A stretch of DNA of 63,916 nucleotides from Betaproteobacteria bacterium (GTDB taxonomy: Bacteria; Pseudomonadota; Gammaproteobacteria; Burkholderiales; SG8-39). Where the stretch lies: contig SHXR01000018.1 of NCBI GenBank assembly GCA_009693235.1, positions 1-63,916 of the forward strand. The letters run 5' to 3'. The notes beneath the pieces are model-generated. The model was not told the origin of the DNA. It made no database searches and worked only from the letters and a program-made list of their open reading frames with translations. Position 1 is the first letter of the stretch. Each line of letters begins with the position of its first letter. Below are positions 9,976-17,980 of the stretch, in pieces. Both the position numbers and the translations under genes were made by a program.

Positions 9976-10894
9976 TTAATCCTCGCGCGGATCACGCAGT
10001 TTCGGTTGCGTTCCGGATGCCGGCTTCGGCAAATCATGGTCGAGAAACGCCTGCAACTTGACGAGCTGGGCGGACGCCTGCTTCCTCGCCAACTCGACAT
10101 CGCAACCTTCCCAATCGTAAAAGCCCTTGCCTGATACGAGGCCCGTCGCACCTTGCTCGACCATCCCCTGCAGCATCGGGTTAGGTCGGTGATTGTGGAA
10201 GAATTCCGGGACGATCTAGTTCTGCGCATCGGCATGGATCTTGAGGCCGTTGATGTCTTTTTTCTGGATGAGCCCGTTTAGGCACATGCGTGGTGCGAGC
10301 ATACGTCTGGCGGCATGATCGATATCGGCGGCGCTCGCGACACCGGCCTCGATGAGGTAGTACGCCTCGTGCAAAATGGCGTGCTGCAATCGATTAACGA
10401 GGAACCCCACGATCGGCCGGTAAAGCAGGACCGGCTCCTTGCCCGTCCGCTCGAGGAGACGAGCCGTATCGTCCACCGCCGCTTGCGGTGAATTGGGCCC
10501 AGCCATCACTTCCACCACCAACGTTTTATCGGCCGGCATGAAGTAGTGCAGTCCTATGAAACGTTCGGGGCGCTGCATGCGCCTGGCTAATTCGACGAGA
10601 TCAAGCCCTGAGGTACCCGAGGCGAGAATAAAGTCCTCGGTTGGATAGGCCGCTTCGATTTCGCGGTACACGGCCTGCTTGGTCGGCACGTCTTCCGGGA
10701 CGAATTCGATCAATAGATCGGGGGGCGGCGGGCAATTTCGCGACCACTTCCACCCCTTCGGGGACGTTCCTGAGAGACGCGGCACGCTTCTATTTTACGA
10801 TCGTACGGATGCCAGCTTCCGCGAAGGTCTTGGCGACGCCTTGTCCCATGACGCCGTAGCCGTAGATGAGGACAGTACTAATGGTGCGGGGCAT
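9976..10894 (-). pseudogene. 3-hydroxyacyl-CoA dehydrogenase, inactivated
   Basis: Reading from ATG 10894, the NAD-binding start (VLIYGYGVMGQGVAKTFAEAG) is clear. Codon 35 is TAG (10790-10792). A frameshift follows near 10730, and a second in-frame TAG lies at 10216-10218, just before IVPEFFHNHR. The rest carries family features, including the LHYFMPADKTLVVE segment and the C-terminal GKGFYDW. Intact relatives oxidise 3-hydroxyacyl-CoA or act on 3-hydroxybutyryl-CoA and L-gulonate. Three independent lesions argue for a real pseudogene rather than a single read error. Confidence 0.8.
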
Positions 10895-10952
10895 GTGCAG
10901 CAACGCTTTCTACTTGGAATACTTGGCTTGGAGTACTTGGAACACGACGCGA

Positions 10953-11879
10953 CTACTGATGGGCGAACAATTTCTTGCCGGCCACCGGCACCTTCGCCAC
11001 GAGAATATCGCCCGACAGCGATTCAGTGATGTACATCGTTTTCCGATCCGGCCCACCGAATGCGATGTTGGCAAGATGGTGATGATGGGGATTATCCGAA
11101 TGAATGAGATGGGTGGGCAGCATATTGCTGTCGAATCGCCACACACCCACGCCAAGGTGACAGACATAGAGCCCATTCTCGGCATCCATTTCGATGCCAT
11201 CTGGCCCTGCTGCGCCACCCGAGAGTTGAATGGCGACGCCCGTCTTGGAAATAGATCCATCCGCCATCAAGGGCAGACGCCAAATTTGCTGCGAGCGGGT
11301 CGCCGCCACATAGCAATGTTTCTCAGTCGTTGAAATCGTGATGCCGTTCGGGCTCGGTACATTACTCACCAGCCGGCGAAGGTCCCCGTTGGCTTTGAGG
11401 CGATAGACGTATCCGGTCGGATCGGCAATGCCGGTCTGCCCCTGATCGGTGAAATACAAATCGCCATTACTCGCAAAATGAAGATCGTTGAGCCCTTTGA
11501 AGCCCTCGCTGTAACCGGTCTCAAGAACGTTGTCGATCCTTCCCGACTTGGGATCCAAAATCAGCAATCCGCGCTTGTAGCATGTGATGAAGATGCGACC
11601 GTCCTTGTGGAATTTGAGACCATTCGGCCAGCCATCGTACTGCGTGACCAGCTCCCAATCGCCCTTGGTCGAGATGCGAAAGATGCGACCGTAGGGAATA
11701 TCGGTGAACCAGAAATTGCCGTCCCGATCAAAGGATGGCCCCTCGAGAAAGCATTCGACCTCGGCGCCCTGGCGATTCGGGTCTGACCAAGCGGTCCGCG
11801 ACTTCTTGCGAAATTTGGCCGGCATCGATTGGAAGACTTCGGCTTTGATGATTTCCGGCTGCTTGAATGGATTGAGCAT
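10953..11879 (-). CDS. SMP-30/gluconolactonase/LRE family hydrolase
   Basis: 308 aa with the six-bladed beta-propeller pattern of lactonases. The Glu ligand is in CFLEGPSFDRDGNFWFTD. Asn and Asp ligands appear in GLNDLHFASNGDLYFTD, PNGITIS and AGPDGIEMDAENGLYV. It likely hydrolyses a sugar-acid or aromatic lactone. It sits head-to-tail behind the broken hydroxyacyl-CoA dehydrogenase and in the same group as an enolase-family enzyme and an isopropylmalate-dehydrogenase-family gene, fitting an acid/lactone catabolic pathway. There is no signal peptide, so it is cytoplasmic. Confidence 0.88.
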   Translation of the reverse strand: MLNPFKQPEIIKAEVFQSMPAKFRKKSRTAWSDPNRQGAEVECFLEGPSFDRDGNFWFTDIPYGRIFRISTKGDWELVTQYDGWPNGLKFHKDGRIFITCYKRGLLILDPKSGRIDNVLETGYSEGFKGLNDLHFASNGDLYFTDQGQTGIADPTGYVYRLKANGDLRRLVSNVPSPNGITISTTEKHCYVAATRSQQIWRLPLMADGSISKTGVAIQLSGGAAGPDGIEMDAENGLYVCHLGVGVWRFDSNMLPTHLIHSDNPHHHHLANIAFGGPDRKTMYITESLSGDILVAKVPVAGKKLFAHQ

Positions 11880-11944
11880 GGCTGTGCACGGGGACTAAAG
11901 AAGTCAGGATCGTGTGAGATTATCATGGGAACAATTACACTTAG

Positions 11945-12034
11945 GGAATCACTGAACAAGGGGGCTCGCCCCCTCGTAACTTGCCGAAATATATGGTCAC
12001 GCTGATTGAGCGAGAGAGCTTAATCAGCGTTTCC
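11945..12034 (-). mobile_element. MITE-like palindromic element, copy C (90 bp, TTAG duplication)
   Basis: The element is bounded by TTAG at 11941-11944 and 12035-12038. Reversed, it reads GGAAACGCTGATTAAGC at the left end and GTGATTCC at the right end, matching copy A over its whole length, including both hairpins. It lies between the divergent SMP-30 and dehydrogenase genes, so its hairpins stand in their upstream regions. It is the best-preserved copy in the window. Confidence 0.82.
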
Positions 12035-12040
12035 TTAGGC

Positions 12041-12077
12041 AGACGCTGCTCAAGCTCTCCCGCGCCATCTGCGTGAC
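12041..12077 (+). repeat. Diverged left-end fragment of the same palindromic element
   Basis: The stretch AGACGCTGCTCAAGCTCTCC and the bases that follow match the left third of copy A with scattered substitutions, including a GCGTG end. It directly follows copy C, in the opposite orientation. It is probably an older insertion that has lost its right part. Confidence 0.55.
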
Positions 12078-12128
12078 TTCATAGGGCTAGGCGACCTCCT
12101 CACCCGATTGACCCAATACTTTACCCCC

Positions 12129-13202
12129 ATGAGTGACTTCAAATTGTTGGTGATGCCAGGCGATGGCATTGGCCCCGAGATTACCGATGCAACGCTCGAA
12201 GTATTGCGGCACGCGGATCGCCACTTCGGCCTGCAACTCGAGTTCGATGTCCGGGATGTCGGCTATGCGAGCCTTCGCAAAGTGGGTAATACGGTTCCGG
12301 AAGCACTCATCGAGAAAGGCCGCAATGCGCATGGCATCGTGCTTGGCCCCTGCGACACCTTCGGCTATCCGGCCGTCACCGATGGCGGCGCCAACCCATC
12401 CTCCACGTTTCGCAAAACTTTTGATCTTTACGCCAATATTCGGCCGAGCCGGGCGGTGAAAGGTGTCGATGCGCTCGCGCCGCGTACCGACTTGGTGATC
12501 GTCCGCGAGAATACCGAAGGCTTCTACGCCGACCGCAACATGTTCGCCGGTTCCGGGGAGTTCATGCCGACCGCCGATGTCGCATTGGCCATGCGCAAGA
12601 TTACCGCCCAGAGTTCACGGCGGATTACCCGTGTGGCCTGCGAACTCGCCATGCAACGGAGCAAGCGGCTCACGATCGTCACAAAGGCGAATGTGCTCAA
12701 ACTGTCTGACGGATTGTTTCTGCGCGAGGCGCAGTCCGTCGCTGCCGAGTTCCCAGCGATTACGGTCGATCATGAACTGGTCGATGCGATGGCCTCGCAT
12801 CTCGTTCGCACACCGGCCCGCTTTGATGTGATCGTCACCACCAACATGTTCGGCGACATCCTCTCGAATCTGGCGTCCGAGATGACAGGCGGTCTTGGCC
12901 TTGCCGGGTCACTGAATGCCGGTGACCAATTCGCCATGGCACAAGCAACCCATGGCTCCGCCAACGACATTGCCGGTCAAGGTATCGCCAATCCGGCATC
13001 CCTGATGCTGTCGGTGGCGATGCTGCTTAATTGGCTCGCCGATCGGCATCGGCGTGAATCGCTGCGGATAGCCGCCAAAGCGATCGATAGCGCGGTCTGC
13101 ACAACCCTTGGGTCACCCGCAACGCAAACAAAAGATCTTGGCGGCAACCTCGGCACGCGTGAATTCGCGGCCCGCGTTTGCGAGCGGATGCGGGCCATCT
13201 GA
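12129..13202 (+). CDS. Isocitrate/isopropylmalate/tartrate dehydrogenase family protein
   Basis: 357 aa from ATG 12129 (MSDFKLLVMPGDGIGPEIT). This is an NAD-dependent beta-decarboxylating dehydrogenase. Substrate-site residues appear in ENTEGFYADRNM, the catalytic Lys in VTKANVLKLSDGLF, and the metal-binding Asp residues in TTNMFGDILSNLASEMTGGLG. The divergent cofactor loop (ATHGSANDIAGQGIANP) is closer to tartrate/isopropylmalate-type enzymes than to isocitrate dehydrogenase. The context (lactonases, enolase-family enzyme) favours a malate- or tartrate-like substrate over leucine synthesis. A 2-bp gap separates it from the next gene, indicating co-transcription. Confidence 0.85.
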   Translation: MSDFKLLVMPGDGIGPEITDATLEVLRHADRHFGLQLEFDVRDVGYASLRKVGNTVPEALIEKGRNAHGIVLGPCDTFGYPAVTDGGANPSSTFRKTFDLYANIRPSRAVKGVDALAPRTDLVIVRENTEGFYADRNMFAGSGEFMPTADVALAMRKITAQSSRRITRVACELAMQRSKRLTIVTKANVLKLSDGLFLREAQSVAAEFPAITVDHELVDAMASHLVRTPARFDVIVTTNMFGDILSNLASEMTGGLGLAGSLNAGDQFAMAQATHGSANDIAGQGIANPASLMLSVAMLLNWLADRHRRESLRIAAKAIDSAVCTTLGSPATQTKDLGGNLGTREFAARVCERMRAI

Positions 13203-13204
13203 AC

Positions 13205-14044
13205 ATGGGGTCGGTGCTCCATCCATCGTTGCAGGGCCATGTGTGGGATACCCACACCCATGTGTTCGGCCCACCCGAACGTTACCCACTCGCACCAACA
13301 CGAGGCTACACACCACCGGTGCGGTGGATCGACCAGTTAGGCAAGGCGAGCGCCGTAGCAAGTGTCGCTCATCTTGTCATGGTGCATCCCAGTGTCTACG
13401 GGCCGGATCTTTCCGCACTGACCGATGCGCTCGCCGCAGGAGGCGGGAAATATCGAGGTGTCGCGGTCGTGGCGCCCGATGCTTCAACGGCGCGCTTTGC
13501 GGAACTCCACCAGGCCGGCATCCGCGCATTGCGGTTCAATCTGGTATCGGTAGCCGGCACCTCATTCGAGGGTTTCGATGCGCTGGCGGCAAAGGCGGCC
13601 GAGCACGGCTGGCATGCGCAAATTTTCATCCATCCCCGCAACCTGTCCGACGTCATTGCATTGCGCGCCCGAACATCGATCCCGTTCGTACTCGATCATT
13701 TCGGCGGCTTTCACGCCGGCACGGATCTCGATTCACCGGCATGGGAAGCGCTGCTCACACTCGTCCGTGATGCGAATTGCTATGTGAAGCTATCCGGGTT
13801 CTATCGGCTATCCAAAGAGGGATTCCCGTATGCCGATCTCGATCCGATGGTGAAGTCGCTCGCGGCGGCATCGATGGATCGTCTCATTTGGGGATCCGAT
13901 TGGCCGCATACATGGTTTTTCGAGCAGGCATCGGGCAAGCCACCGCCCTATGCAGACCTGCTCCAGCCCATCACGCGCAACTTCCCGGATCTGGCAAGTC
14001 AAAGGCGGATCTTGATCGATAACCCGCGGCAACTTTACGCGTAA
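13205..14044 (+). CDS. Amidohydrolase, 2-pyrone-4,6-dicarboxylate hydrolase-like
   Basis: 279 aa from ATG 13205, two bases behind the dehydrogenase stop. It is a TIM-barrel lactonase/amidohydrolase: HVWDTHTHVFGPPERYPL opens the barrel, PFVLDHFGGF lies mid-protein and LIWGSDWPHTW carries the conserved catalytic Asp. LigI, which opens the PDC lactone in protocatechuate 4,5-cleavage, has this layout. Together with the preceding dehydrogenase it forms a two-gene operon. The exact substrate is not fixed by the sequence. Confidence 0.85.
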   Translation: MGSVLHPSLQGHVWDTHTHVFGPPERYPLAPTRGYTPPVRWIDQLGKASAVASVAHLVMVHPSVYGPDLSALTDALAAGGGKYRGVAVVAPDASTARFAELHQAGIRALRFNLVSVAGTSFEGFDALAAKAAEHGWHAQIFIHPRNLSDVIALRARTSIPFVLDHFGGFHAGTDLDSPAWEALLTLVRDANCYVKLSGFYRLSKEGFPYADLDPMVKSLAAASMDRLIWGSDWPHTWFFEQASGKPPPYADLLQPITRNFPDLASQRRILIDNPRQLYA

Positions 14045-14073
14045 CGAGCGTGCATCGCATTACCGCAGCAAAC

Positions 14074-14101
14074 CGTCATTCCCGCTATCGCGGGAATGAC
14101 G
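14074..14101. repeat. REP-like palindrome between convergent genes
   Basis: A perfect 12-bp stem, CGTCATTCCCGC with its complement, surrounds the loop TATC. Such GTCATTCCCGC palindromes are dispersed widely in proteobacterial genomes. This one sits between two convergent genes and could terminate both. Confidence 0.6.
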
Positions 14102-14116
14102 AACTACCAAGCGATA

Positions 14117-14575
14117 TCAGAGCTTTTTCAAATGCTCAAGCAGATCCTTGCTTTCTGGGATCGTACCCGCCGGGTACACATGCGAATGACGGATCACTCC
14201 CGCCTTATCAAGAATGAACACGGAGCGTGCATCGAACCCGCGTTCTTCAAGAAAGACGCCATAGGCCTTGCCGGTCACTCCATGTGGCCAATAGTCCGTT
14301 AACAGCGGGAATGGAATCCCACCCAGCTGCTCAGCCCATGCCTTCTGACTCGGCCCTGGATCGGCGCTGATCTGCAGAATTTCCACGTTGAGTGCTTTGA
14401 ACTGGTCGTAGTTCTCACGGAACCCGAGGACCTGGTTTTTTCATCCACCCGTAAATGCGAAGGGAAGAAACGAGACGACCGTCGCGCGCCCGCGAAAACT
14501 CGCGAGGCTGACAGGCTGCCCCGTGTGCGACACCAACGTAAAGTCTGGCGCTTGCGTTCCTGCCTGTAATGCCAT
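14117..14575 (-). CDS. Candidate selenocysteine peroxiredoxin (in-frame TGA at codon 45)
   Basis: The start is ATG 14575 with an AAGGAGG site. The 152-residue frame is open to 14117 except for one TGA (14443-14441) at codon 45. The surrounding residues are LPFAFTGG-x-KNQVLGF: the PxxxTxx(C/U) motif of peroxiredoxins, with TGA exactly where the peroxidatic Cys belongs. No other Cys exists in the protein. The active-site Arg lies in DARSVFILDKAG. Within 16-31 bases after the TGA a stem GGTCCTC/GAGAACT (one mismatch, one wobble) closes a loop GGGTTCCGT, a plausible bacterial SECIS. The predicted role is reduction of peroxides in the AhpE/BCP manner. The alternative is a TGC-to-TGA error or mutation, since other genes here carry nonsense codons. 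Confidence 0.75.
14410..14440 (-). promoter_or_regulatory. Candidate SECIS hairpin after the TGA codon
   Basis: On the minus strand, 15 bases follow the TGA before a G-rich loop GGGTTCCGT, closed by CTC/GAG and extended by U-A, G-C and G-U pairs beyond one C-A mismatch. Spacing and a guanine-bearing loop fit the bacterial selenocysteine insertion element bound by SelB. Its folding energy was not calculated. Confidence 0.45.
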
Positions 14576-14822
14576 GAAAAATCCTCCTTGTGTGAGCGTC
14601 AGCGACGCTGCAGCGAAAGGATAGCGCAAGTCGGCGATCCCATCACACACCGGCCAAAATCGAGCACCGACTTGATACGGTGATCATGCGCAAGAACCGA
14701 CGATACCCCGGTGCGGCAACTCGCTACCATCGCTACGGCAAAAAGTGACCCGGACGATCGATCACAGATTGCCCTTCGCCATCGGCAAGTCTATGTTCAC
14801 CAGACCCTTCTGCACGAAGAGG

Positions 14823-15740
14823 ATGGCTGTGCCCAGACCAGAAAAGATTCGCCTCGGCGAGACGCTGTTGCATCGAAAGCTGATCTCGCAGGAACAACTC
14901 AAACTCGCGCTCGATGAGCAGCGCCGCACCGGTCGCAAGCTCGGCCGCGCGCTCATCGACAATAACTTTGTCACCGAAGATCAGATCGCCGAAGGGTTGG
15001 CGCGGCAATTCAACGTCCCATACATCAATCTCAAGTTCGCCAACGTCAATGCGGAAACGGCTCGGCGCCTCTCAGAAATACATGCACGACGGCATCGGGC
15101 GATCGTACTTGAGTAGCACAAGAACTCATTTCTCGTCGGCTTGAGCGACCCGAGCGACCTGACCGGCTACGACGAAGTGCAGCATTTTCTCAAGCGTGAA
15201 ATCGAGCTTGCCGTAGTCAGTGAATCGCTGCTGTTGCAAGTGCTCGATCGCGTCTATCGGCGCACCGATGCGATTTCGGGGCTGGCGCGCGAGCTCGAGC
15301 AGGACATCGGCGATTCAATCGTTGATTTTCGAACCTTGGGTGCCGGCGCGAGCGCAGAAGAGGCCCCAGTCGTCCGGCTGCTCCAAACCCTCTTTGAAGA
15401 TGCTACACAAATCAATGCCTCGGACATCCATATCGAACCGCAAGAGCGCCGGTTACAGATCCGATTTCGTATTGATGGCGTGCTGATTCTGCAAACCGAG
15501 GCCGATACAAAATCGGTGCGCCGCTGGCGCTTCGTCTCAAGCTCATGGCGGGCCTCGACATTTCAGAGAAGCGTCTTCCGCAAGATGGTCGCTTCAATGT
15601 GCGGGTGCGCGATCAACATGTCGATGTACGGATGTCGACGATGCCAACCCAGCACGGCGAGTCGGTCATGCTTCGCTTGTTGAATCAATCGGCGAATATC
15701 CGCGGCCTTGACGGCCTGGGGATGCCCGCAGCCACCCGTT
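14823..15740 (+). pseudogene. mshE: mshE-type pilus assembly ATPase, 5' remnant
   Basis: The start MAVPRPEKIRLGETLL and the following GspE/MshE N-terminal domain (LISQEQLKLALDEQRR, ARQFNVPYINL) are clear. An in-frame TAG interrupts at 15114-15116, where EE/RK-type residues are expected. A frameshift follows near 15510. The N2 domain (ASDIHIEPQERRLQIRFRID, RLPQDGRFNVRV) continues in a new frame to about 15740, just before the Walker A region. The ATPase core is then replaced by unrelated DNA. Intact MshE powers MSHA pilus extension and binds cyclic di-GMP through its N domain; this copy cannot. Confidence 0.8.
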
Positions 15741-15743
15741 TCT

Positions 15744-16055
15744 ACCAACCGATTAATAGAAACCGCGACCTTTTCTTCGCGCCCGGTAAATCCATGCTGG
15801 GTGAATGCCTGACAAGCATCACCACGAAAGCCCGAGCCCCCATCCACGGTTACCAAACTAACACCCCATTTTTCGGCGATAGCAGCGGCATCGCGGTGAT
15901 AAGTAAGCGGACACGGATCAAATTTGTGGTGATAAATGAATTGCGGCGTTTTAAAGGGACCAAACGCCAAACCTTGGTCTGTGGCCTTGCTATAAGTGCC
16001 TGCGGTGTGAATAATTCCTGCGTAACTGCTGGGGTCACGCTTGAGCAGTCCGGCC
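15744..16055 (-). pseudogene. Fragment of an alpha/beta hydrolase inserted in reverse
   Basis: On the minus strand an open stretch reads GPFKTPQFIYHHKFDPCPLT, followed downstream by VTVDGGSGF and ACQAFTQHGFTGREE. This is the pattern of the C-terminal Asp/His half of dienelactone-hydrolase-like esterases (HHxxDxC, then HGF/YxGxE). The N-terminal half and the nucleophile elbow are absent. The segment lies between mshE and mshM remnants and is visibly poorer in GC than its surroundings, so it was probably brought in by recombination. The family assignment is tentative. Confidence 0.45.
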
Positions 16056-16782
16056 TCGCAACGCTTCCAGACGGATGCATCGCCGCGTACATTCCAAATC
16101 CAAATGCCAACCCGCGGTCACTGCTTGCCATGCTCGCGATGGAATTGGGCTGCATGTTCGGTCGCAACAACAAGCCCGAGCATCGCTTTCTGGAGTCGAT
16201 CAGCCAGCGTCTTATCGAAGTGGCGATCAATGAGCGCTTGATCGAGATCGCCGACCTAGGCGGACGGGTGGTGGTCTGCATCGACGAAGCGCAGGCCATG
16301 CCGATCGCCACCTTGGAGACCGTGCGCCTCCTCTCCAATCTCGAGACGGAAAAGCGCAAGCTCCTGCAAGTCATTCTGTTTGGGCAACCCGAACTCGACC
16401 AGAAGTTGTCGCGGCCGGAAATCCGTCAACTGCGCCAGCGCATTACATTCGAGTACGCCCTGGGGCCGTTGACGCGCGAAGAGGTATCGCACTATCTCTC
16501 GCATCGGCTTATCGTTGCAGGATTCGCAGGCGGGGCCTGTTCTCCGGACCTGCGGCCCGGGCCATCTATCGCGCGAGCCGTGGCATTCCAAGGCTGGTCA
16601 ATATTCTTGCGCACAAGACCATGCTGCTCGCCTATGGTCGCGGGCGGCGGGCGGTCCGTTGACGCGATGCACGTACAGCCGTTCGCGATACGCCGTCGGC
16701 AAGGCGCTCGCCGTGGTTCCGCTTTGGATCCGCCGCCGCCATGGGTCTATGCGCCATTGCGTTAGGAACCTTTCTGCGATGA
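16056..16782 (+). pseudogene. mshM: mshM / ExeA-type AAA ATPase, truncated and frameshifted
   Basis: The reading begins mid-protein at LPDGCIAAYIPNPNANPRSL, after the lost Walker A half. Walker B follows as VVVCIDEAQAMP, then LRLLSNLETEKRKLLQVILF and LRQRITFEYALGPL. A frameshift near 16535 moves the frame to IPRLVNILAHKTMLLAYGRG. An in-frame TGA at 16660-16662 precedes the C-terminal membrane segment, whose natural TGA overlaps the mshN ATG as ATGA. ExeA-like ATPases help assemble type II secretion and MSHA pili. The gene has lost its 5' half. Confidence 0.75.
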
Positions 16783-17960
16783 GCGTCATCAATCAGATGC
16801 TGCGTGATCTTGATCGGCGCACCATACCGGCCGATCGGGCGATCTATGCGTCGCACACCGATCGCCAATCGCGCAGCGGTATCGCCAAATGGTGCACCGT
16901 TGCAACCTTGCTGATGGCGACGGGAATCGGCATCGGCGTTGCGGTGAAGCGGTGGGACAATTCAGCCGATGCACGCCACTCGTTGGATATGACCGCCGAG
17001 AAGCCTGGCCGGTTGATCAATGGAGACCCGAGCATCGTTGTAGAGCCGCCCGCACCCGATGCCGCTCCCGATCCCAATACGGCTATGCGTCCGATTGCGA
17101 CCGCATTGATGCCAGCCGAACCGATTCAAATCGTTGTACCGAAGTCCTTGCCGCCGGTGGCCAAGCCACTCGAAGGATCTCGGCCGGGCGAGTCGAAGGT
17201 GGTCAAACAGCAGATCGCCGCACCGCAATTTGCGAACGACCCATTGGAAAAACTGATTACCGGGATAGCTAACGACGCCGGCCCGCACGCACCGGCGAGT
17301 GCCGCGCCCGTGTCCCTTGCAACGCAACCTCCTGTGGAAGCAGCGCACACGCCCGCACCGAGAATCGATAAGCGTGCACTGGGTGATGAGGCAACATTCA
17401 CCGCCGAAGCCACTTTTCGCCGTGCGGCCCTATTGATTGATCAAGGTCGACTGATCGAAGCGCAAGAACGATTGCGCGAAGCGCTGAACGTCGATGCCCG
17501 GCACGAACCGGCCAGGCAGACACTGGCGGCGCTGCTGCTTGAAAGCAAGTCATACGATGCCGCCGATGCCGTACTCACGGCAGGACTGCAACGCAATCCG
17601 GCGCAGACCAATTTCGCCCTCGCCTTGTCGCGTCTTCACCTGGAGCGCGGCAACATGCAAGGAGCGATCAATGTGTTGCGGGAACACGAACAATTTGCCA
17701 TAGGTCATGCGGAGTATCGTGCATTCACGGCCGCACTGCACGGCAAGTCGGGCGCGCATGCCAAGGTTATTGCGGAGTATCAGGCGGCGCTTCGATTGGC
17801 GCCGCGCGTCGGCGCATGGTGGGTCGGTCTCGGCATTGCCTATGAAGCGGAAGAGCGAATGGATGCAGCCACCCAGGCCTATCGGAACGCGCGCGCAACC
17901 GGTTCACTGTCGGCTAGTCTCAGCGATTTTGTTGATCGCAAACTCCAGAGAACGCCGTAG
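16779..17960 (+). CDS. mshN: MSHA biogenesis protein MshN-like, TPR protein
   Basis: 393 aa from ATG 16779, overlapping the preceding frame's stop by ATGA. The start MSVINQMLRDLDRR is the MshN signature. A single membrane anchor lies at residues 45-61, then a long Ala/Pro-rich linker, then tetratricopeptide repeats from about 205 to 390 (RRAALLIDQGRLIEAQERLR, LSRLHLERGNMQGAINVLR and similar). The frame is open, but its partners mshE and mshM are broken and no mshL, mshG or pilin gene is nearby. The pilus is therefore unlikely to be made from this locus. Confidence 0.8.
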   Translation: MSVINQMLRDLDRRTIPADRAIYASHTDRQSRSGIAKWCTVATLLMATGIGIGVAVKRWDNSADARHSLDMTAEKPGRLINGDPSIVVEPPAPDAAPDPNTAMRPIATALMPAEPIQIVVPKSLPPVAKPLEGSRPGESKVVKQQIAAPQFANDPLEKLITGIANDAGPHAPASAAPVSLATQPPVEAAHTPAPRIDKRALGDEATFTAEATFRRAALLIDQGRLIEAQERLREALNVDARHEPARQTLAALLLESKSYDAADAVLTAGLQRNPAQTNFALALSRLHLERGNMQGAINVLREHEQFAIGHAEYRAFTAALHGKSGAHAKVIAEYQAALRLAPRVGAWWVGLGIAYEAEERMDAATQAYRNARATGSLSASLSDFVDRKLQRTP

Positions 17961-17980
17961 TTGAGTAGCGTTCGGTTGCC

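Noticed and set aside
14074-14101. The GTCATTCCCGC palindrome as part of the TTAG element family
   Set aside because: It lacks the terminal repeats and flanking duplications and matches the common REP-like palindrome type instead.
14117-14575. Reading the peroxiredoxin as two genes or as a frameshifted pseudogene
   Set aside because: Both halves are in the same frame and joined by a single TGA at the catalytic position, so neither a frameshift nor two genes fits.
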